A stretch of DNA of 35,551 nucleotides from positions 1-35,551 of the forward strand of contig JAWUVO010000019.1 of the NCBI GenBank assembly GCA_034112325.1, read 5' to 3'. Shown piece after piece: positions 31,550 through 35,551 of this stretch. The notes beneath the pieces are model-generated. The model did not search any database and had not been told where the DNA came from. It saw only the letters and a program-made list of their open reading frames with translations. The first letter of the stretch is position 1, and the number at the start of each line of letters is the position of its first letter. A program made the translations under genes and the position numbers. This stretch comes from Bermanella sp034112325 (GTDB taxonomy: Bacteria; Pseudomonadota; Gammaproteobacteria; Pseudomonadales; Oceanobacteraceae).

Positions 31550-31897
31550 TTAACAGCAAGCTGGTTTTCTGTGAATCTCGCTCACTAGATTTAATTTTAC
31601 AGTCAGTTGCTTCAGTGTTTCTTCCCCTGCTAATACAGCCTGACAGATGATTTCATTGGCCCAGTTAGGCAGTTCATCATGAATGCGATAAAACACCCAC
31701 TGGCCTGACTTACGAACCTGCAGTAACTGGCATTCACGCAAACTGGCCAGATGACGGCTGATCTTTGGCTGGCTGCTGCCCATGGCCTCTACCAGCTCAC
31801 CAACGTTTAGCTCACCTTGGCTTTGAATCAGCAGAATAATCTGTAGACGAGTGTCGTCGCTTAAGCATTTAAATAGCTGTAATGAGTCAATCTTCAT
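31550..31897 (-). CDS. arsR: ArsR/SmtB-family arsenic-responsive repressor
   Basis: A winged-helix repressor of the ars operon, 115 residues from ATG 31897 (MKIDSLQLF); a TTG at 31918 would add seven residues and has no support. The recognition region is ELVEAMGSSQPKISRHLASLRECQLL, followed by the wing RKSGQWVFYRI. The classic alpha-3 metal site Cys-x-Cys is absent (it reads ELNVGEL). Instead C85 and the C-terminal pair C114-C115 could bind As(III), as in some proteobacterial ArsR proteins. It is autoregulated through the promoter/operator at 31919-31959. First gene of the ars operon. Confidence 0.9.
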   Translation of the reverse strand: MKIDSLQLFKCLSDDTRLQIILLIQSQGELNVGELVEAMGSSQPKISRHLASLRECQLLQVRKSGQWVFYRIHDELPNWANEIICQAVLAGEETLKQLTVKLNLVSEIHRKPACC

Positions 31898-31918
31898 GGG
31901 ATTTTTCAATTCAAACAA

Positions 31919-31959
31919 TATATACGGATAATCATATATATGGAATCCCGTATATACAA
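31919..31959 (-). promoter_or_regulatory. ars operon promoter with ArsR-type operator
   Basis: On minus, TTGTAT (31954-31959) and TATGAT (31931-31936) are spaced 17 bases apart. Perfect 9-base inverted arms TATATACGG (31919-31927) and CCGTATATA (31948-31956) straddle the -10. A dimeric repressor bound here would block RNA polymerase. The 20-base centre is longer than usual, so the exact operator limits are uncertain. Confidence 0.65.
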
Positions 31960-31998
31960 GTATTCATCAACCTGACTGTAGAAAAAATCCCTCTAAAC

Positions 31999-32007
31999 TG
32001 GGATAAT
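31999..32007 (+). promoter_or_regulatory. Possible extended -10 promoter of argS
   Basis: TGG-GATAAT followed by GCGCG, 66 bases before the argS ATG. There is no good -35. The GC-rich discriminator again resembles stringently controlled promoters. Confidence 0.4.
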
Positions 32008-32073
32008 GCGCGAAATTTATACGCACAAGTATATGGGGCCAGCTATTTGCCCCGCTAAGAATTCAAGGTCCCT

Positions 32074-33759
32074 ATGAAACAACAGTTAATCAGTCTTATC
32101 GAAGATACACTTTCTGCTCTTAAAGCCGATGGGAAGTTGCCAGCCGATGCGGCTCCAAAAGTGATGATTGATAACACCAAAGACAAGGCACACGGTGATT
32201 ATGCGTCTAATATTGCCATGGTAAGTTCTAAATTATCAGGCATGAAACCACGTGACTGGGCTGAAGTAATCATTGCTGCATTGCCTGATAGCCCTATCCT
32301 TAAAAAAGCTGAAATAGCTGGCCCTGGTTTCATAAACTTTTTTGTTACCGAAGCGGCAAGTTTGTCGGTGGTCGACACCATTCTTAAAGCTGGTGCTAAA
32401 TATGGTCACAACGATTCAGGTAAAGGCCAAAAGGTACAAGTAGAATTTGTATCGGCTAACCCAACTGGTCCGTTACATGTGGGCCATGGTCGCGGGGCAG
32501 CTGTGGGAGATTGCATTAGCCGATTATTGCAAGCTAATGGCTGGGACACTACACGCGAATTTTATTACAACGATGCCGGTGCGCAAATTGATAATTTGGC
32601 ATTATCGGTTCAAGCCCGCTGCAATGGCCTAGGACCTGACGATGCCAGCTGGCCTGAGAACGGCTACCAAGGTCACTATATAGTAGAGCTTGCTGAAAGC
32701 TTTATGAAAGGCGAAAGTATTGAGTCGGCCGACAAAAAATATACAGGTACTAAAGACGCCAATGACCTAGATGGAATACGTCACTTTGCAGTTGCATATT
32801 TACGCCGCGAACAAGATTTAGATTTAAAAGCATTTGAAGTAGATTTTGATGTGTACTTTTTAGAAAGCTCACTTTACTCAGAAGGTAAAGTTGAAGAAGC
32901 GGTTCAAGCGTTAATTAAAAACGGTTTTACTTATGAAGAAGGTGGCGCTCTTTGGTTAAAGACCACCGACTTTGGTGATGACAAAGATCGTGTGATGCGC
33001 AAAAAAGATGGTGGCTACACTTACTTTGTCCCAGACGTGGCATATCACTTAGAAAAATGGCAGCGTGGCTTCTCGCGAGTTATCAACGAACAAGGTGCCG
33101 ACCACCATTCAACCATCACTCGTGTGCGAGCTGGTTTACAAGCGTTAAAAATGGATATTCCTGAAGGCTGGCCTGACTACGTGTTGCACCAAATGGTCAC
33201 CGTAATGAAAGGCGGCGAAGAAGTTAAAATTTCTAAACGCGCAGGCAGCTATGTGACATTAAGAGATTTGATTGACCAAGTGGGCCTTGATGCCACTCGC
33301 TATTTTTTAGCGGCTAGAGCACCTAGCTCGCAGTTAACATTTGATATTGATTTAGCCTTAAGCCAATCAAATGATAACCCTGTTTATTACATTCAGTATG
33401 CTCACGCGCGTATTTGCAGCATATTACGTAAACTGGCTTCACAAGATTTAAGCTGGGATCAAGCCAACGGTTTAGCCAAACTTGATCGCTTAACTGAGGA
33501 CCATGAAAAACTACTGGCTAACAAACTGGCTGTATTCCCAGAAATGGTTAAAACGGCTGGAACAGCAAATGCCCCTTATACAATCGCTAACTACTTGCAT
33601 GAACTGGCCAGTGAATTTCACGGTTACTATAATGCACACAAGACAATTGTAGACGATATAGATTTACGTGATGCCCGCATAACATTAACTCAGGCTACCC
33701 GCCAAGTTATTGCTAACGGCTTAGATTTATTGGGCATTAGCGCCCCAGAGGAAATGTAA
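32074..33759 (+). CDS. argS: Arginyl-tRNA synthetase
   Basis: Charges tRNA-Arg with arginine; class I aminoacyl-tRNA synthetase, 561 residues, normal for bacteria. The N-terminal Add1 domain covers about 1-90. The HIGH motif appears as HVGH (135-138) in ANPTGPLHVGHGRGAAVGD. The KMSKS-like loop is EVKISKRAGS, as usual for ArgRS. The C-terminal anticodon-binding helical domain ends LDLLGISAPEEM. AAGG lies six bases before the ATG. The stop overlaps the next ATG by one base, so the SPOR-protein gene is translationally coupled, an arrangement also known in Pseudomonas. Confidence 0.97.
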   Translation: MKQQLISLIEDTLSALKADGKLPADAAPKVMIDNTKDKAHGDYASNIAMVSSKLSGMKPRDWAEVIIAALPDSPILKKAEIAGPGFINFFVTEAASLSVVDTILKAGAKYGHNDSGKGQKVQVEFVSANPTGPLHVGHGRGAAVGDCISRLLQANGWDTTREFYYNDAGAQIDNLALSVQARCNGLGPDDASWPENGYQGHYIVELAESFMKGESIESADKKYTGTKDANDLDGIRHFAVAYLRREQDLDLKAFEVDFDVYFLESSLYSEGKVEEAVQALIKNGFTYEEGGALWLKTTDFGDDKDRVMRKKDGGYTYFVPDVAYHLEKWQRGFSRVINEQGADHHSTITRVRAGLQALKMDIPEGWPDYVLHQMVTVMKGGEEVKISKRAGSYVTLRDLIDQVGLDATRYFLAARAPSSQLTFDIDLALSQSNDNPVYYIQYAHARICSILRKLASQDLSWDQANGLAKLDRLTEDHEKLLANKLAVFPEMVKTAGTANAPYTIANYLHELASEFHGYYNAHKTIVDDIDLRDARITLTQATRQVIANGLDLLGISAPEEM

Positions 33760-34355
33760 TGGCGTCTAACGCACCACGTTGGGTATGGATATTCACCCCT
33801 TTAGTTGCGCTTAGCTTTGCAATTTTTTTGTTCTACTTAACGACAGTCCCTGCTGGCGACGACATAGACAAAATTACCGAGTCGCTTACTGAGCAGGCTC
33901 AGCAAGCCAAACAGGCGCTTACCAACAAAGCTAAAAGTGCGGCAAATACCGCCGCGCAGCAAGCTATTAATGCTGGTCTACCTGACCCTGTCAAAACGAT
34001 AACTAAAAGCGTTAATAATTTCGAGTTTTTTGAAATCTTAGAAAATAAAGAAGTATCTGTTGAAGAAGTTGTAGAATATAAATCTACACCGAAAGGCACT
34101 GACAAAGACGGTAATAAAATTCAATATCGCTTGAGAACAGGGTCATTTAAAAACTTAGAAGGCGCAGACCGCCAAAAAGCTCAGCTAATTATTAATGGTC
34201 TTTCGCCACAAATTGAAAGTGCTAATGTAAATGGTGACACCTGGTATAGAGTATTTACTGGACCATTTATTAACCGTTCACAAATGAATAAAGCACAAGA
34301 CCAATTAGCCGACATGGGCATTCAATCTATAGTGATTAAACAAGCGTTAAACTAA
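33759..34355 (+). CDS. SPOR-domain membrane protein
   Basis: A 198-residue single-pass inner-membrane protein with a short cytoplasmic N-terminus, one transmembrane helix (about 8-30) and a periplasmic Ala/Gln/Lys-rich helical linker (about 40-75). A C-terminal SPOR domain follows (about 122-197; YRLRTGSFKN ... WYRVFTGPF ... ADMGIQSIVIKQ). SPOR domains bind denuded glycan strands of septal peptidoglycan, so a cell-division or envelope role is likely. It overlaps argS by one base (TAATG). In Pseudomonas the homologue is followed by hslVU; here a terminator and an AraC gene follow instead. Confidence 0.9.
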   Translation: MASNAPRWVWIFTPLVALSFAIFLFYLTTVPAGDDIDKITESLTEQAQQAKQALTNKAKSAANTAAQQAINAGLPDPVKTITKSVNNFEFFEILENKEVSVEEVVEYKSTPKGTDKDGNKIQYRLRTGSFKNLEGADRQKAQLIINGLSPQIESANVNGDTWYRVFTGPFINRSQMNKAQDQLADMGIQSIVIKQALN

Positions 34356-34394
34356 ACACGCCCTGACAAACTAAAATCGCATAAAAAAAGTCCA

Positions 34395-34436
34395 TAAAAA
34401 AGCCCAGTGAAATTTCTTTCTCTGGGCTTTTTTATT
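34395..34436. terminator. Bidirectional intrinsic terminator
   Basis: Stem AAAAAAGCCCAG / CTGGGCTTTTTT around a 14-base loop, with T-runs on both strands. It separates the convergent SPOR-protein and AraC-family genes. Confidence 0.85.
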
Positions 34437-34446
34437 TTAAATACAT

Positions 34447-35433
34447 TTAACAATCAAGAGTAAAACTTGTCCTAAGGTCTAGTTTAAGTTCACTTTGCAC
34501 TAAAAGATCATCCGAGGGGTAGGTCGAAAACACTTTTGCATATTGCTCTGTTAATCGCCCAAGATGCTTAAAACCGCTCATATATGCCGCTTCGGTGACA
34601 CTACTTGAATTAACTAAATTAAGGCGAAATCTATGTAACCTGAATTGATGTATATATTTACTTGGGCTAATACCTAACTCTTGTTTAAATACCATTTGTA
34701 AATTTCGAACCGATGTAGAGACAAAGTCGGCAAGTTCACTTAAACGAATAGGTTTTACATGGTGCGTATTTATATAACCTAACGCCTTACTTAATATTTT
34801 TTGTCGAGTACTGGCTTTAACATCTTCTAAATCTGACATGATACAAGGCAACAATATATCGGTTACCAAGCCCTCTAAATAAGAGTTACTAATGTGAAGC
34901 GCTGACGCCTCACTTTTTTTAGCGACATTTAACGCATGTTCAGTGGCGGTAGCGGCAGCAAGTATAACAGCTGGATCGTATGCTTTTCGAGATGCGGTCT
35001 TGTATAGCTCGGTATAATCTTTTAGTGCTTGATCGCCCAGAACATGTTTTAACCATCTGGCATCTACCTGAACTTGATACATACTAGTATTTGCTGGAAT
35101 CAGCCACTGGGACTTAGCTCCACAGGGCAGAAATGGACTGTAGCGTTCGCCACCAGGAAGGTTTAAATATTGCTTAACGGCCGCTTCATCAGCTATTGGC
35201 AGCTGAAAAGCCAGTGTAGAACTACCAAATTTAAGCTCTTCGATACTTGGGCAGCTATTGATGCGCTTAGCAATCATTAATGGGCCAAAATCCACCACAT
35301 CTAATTCAATCAAAGCATCGCCAAATAAAGGCGTTGAGGTCATTTCAATACAAGACAGTGACTGGGCTAAATCAAAATAACTAAGATCTGCTCCTTCAAA
35401 TACCTTTATGACAACTTGATTGTTAACGTCCAT
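34447..35433 (-). CDS. AraC-family transcriptional regulator
   Basis: A 328-residue DNA-binding activator. The N-terminal part (about 1-200) resembles the cupin-like AraC-binding-domain-2 type but no ligand can be inferred. The C-terminal AraC/XylS DNA-binding domain has two helix-turn-helix units: about 230-252 (RLSELADFVSTSVRNLQMVF, then ELGISPSKYIHQFRL) and about 278-302 (SVTEAAYMSGFKHLGRLTEQYAKVF). Position 293 reads R where the family often has S or F in GF-S-FSR-F, so the second unit is slightly unusual. No target operon is visible; the region right of 35433 contains only its own upstream sequence. Confidence 0.88.
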   Translation of the reverse strand: MDVNNQVVIKVFEGADLSYFDLAQSLSCIEMTSTPLFGDALIELDVVDFGPLMIAKRINSCPSIEELKFGSSTLAFQLPIADEAAVKQYLNLPGGERYSPFLPCGAKSQWLIPANTSMYQVQVDARWLKHVLGDQALKDYTELYKTASRKAYDPAVILAAATATEHALNVAKKSEASALHISNSYLEGLVTDILLPCIMSDLEDVKASTRQKILSKALGYINTHHVKPIRLSELADFVSTSVRNLQMVFKQELGISPSKYIHQFRLHRFRLNLVNSSSVTEAAYMSGFKHLGRLTEQYAKVFSTYPSDDLLVQSELKLDLRTSFTLDC

Positions 35434-35551
35434 CGATTGCTACATCCATTCTGTTCGACTAGCTTAGTATTTCTAGGAATACTTTCCATTTGCATCTAAC
35501 TAACTATATCACCCCGAAAGCTGAGTAATTGCTATTGTTCGCAATTTGGAC

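Overview
The window looks like a chromosomal segment of a moderately AT-rich marine-type gammaproteobacterium in the Pseudomonadales/Oceanospirillales neighbourhood. I base this on the pre-16S leader, on a divergent serA/D-2-hydroxyglutarate dehydrogenase pair, and on the order malic enzyme - rpmE - priA - (insert) - argS - SPOR protein, which recalls Pseudomonas. The organism assignment is inference; no rRNA body is present.

Layout. (1) 1-515: no protein gene. The minus strand carries three evenly spaced rRNA-type promoters and a pre-rRNA leader, so an rrn operon starts just beyond the left edge. (2) 576-4499: a small membrane protein, an FAH-family hydrolase and an FAD-linked D-2-hydroxyacid (probably D-2-hydroxyglutarate) dehydrogenase on minus, divergent from serA on plus. 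(3) 4615-6822: a penicillin-amidase-type (S45, Ntn-hydrolase) acylase on minus, divergent from the next cluster. (4) 7078-16648: a five-gene plus-strand cluster: circularly permuted ATP-grasp, alpha-E protein, transglutaminase-DUF2126 fusion, ATP-grasp/alpha-E fusion, and a second transglutaminase. This is a predicted peptide or amide-bond-forming system with no established product, and the most interesting part of the window. (5) 16664-22438: a minus-strand vitamin B12 uptake and salvage cluster (btuD, btuC, btuF, cbiB/cobD, cobC-like, cobO/btuR) behind a cobalamin riboswitch and a clear sigma70 promoter. (6) 22585-25148: an orphan lipoprotein, malic enzyme and ribosomal protein bL31. (7) 25219-34355: priA and argS plus a SPOR protein, separated by a PAS-PAS-GGDEF-EAL gene and an arsR-arsC-acr3 arsenic operon. 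(8) 34447-35433: an AraC-family regulator.

Two repeat systems stand out. Six short REP-like hairpin elements (GTAGGAG followed by a stem-loop and GCGA) all point away from the 3' end of the gene they follow, and two of them supply that gene's stop codon. One of them runs into seven tandem 18-bp units whose last copy overlaps the stop codon of acr3.

How the genes work together: the B12 block imports corrinoids, adenosylates them and rebuilds the nucleotide loop arm. The ars block senses arsenic, reduces arsenate and exports arsenite. The serA/dehydrogenase pair probably couples serine synthesis to removal of D-2-hydroxyglutarate. The ATP-grasp/transglutaminase block probably builds and processes a peptide-like product, with catalytic residues intact in the first ATP-grasp and both transglutaminases but eroded in the second ATP-grasp.
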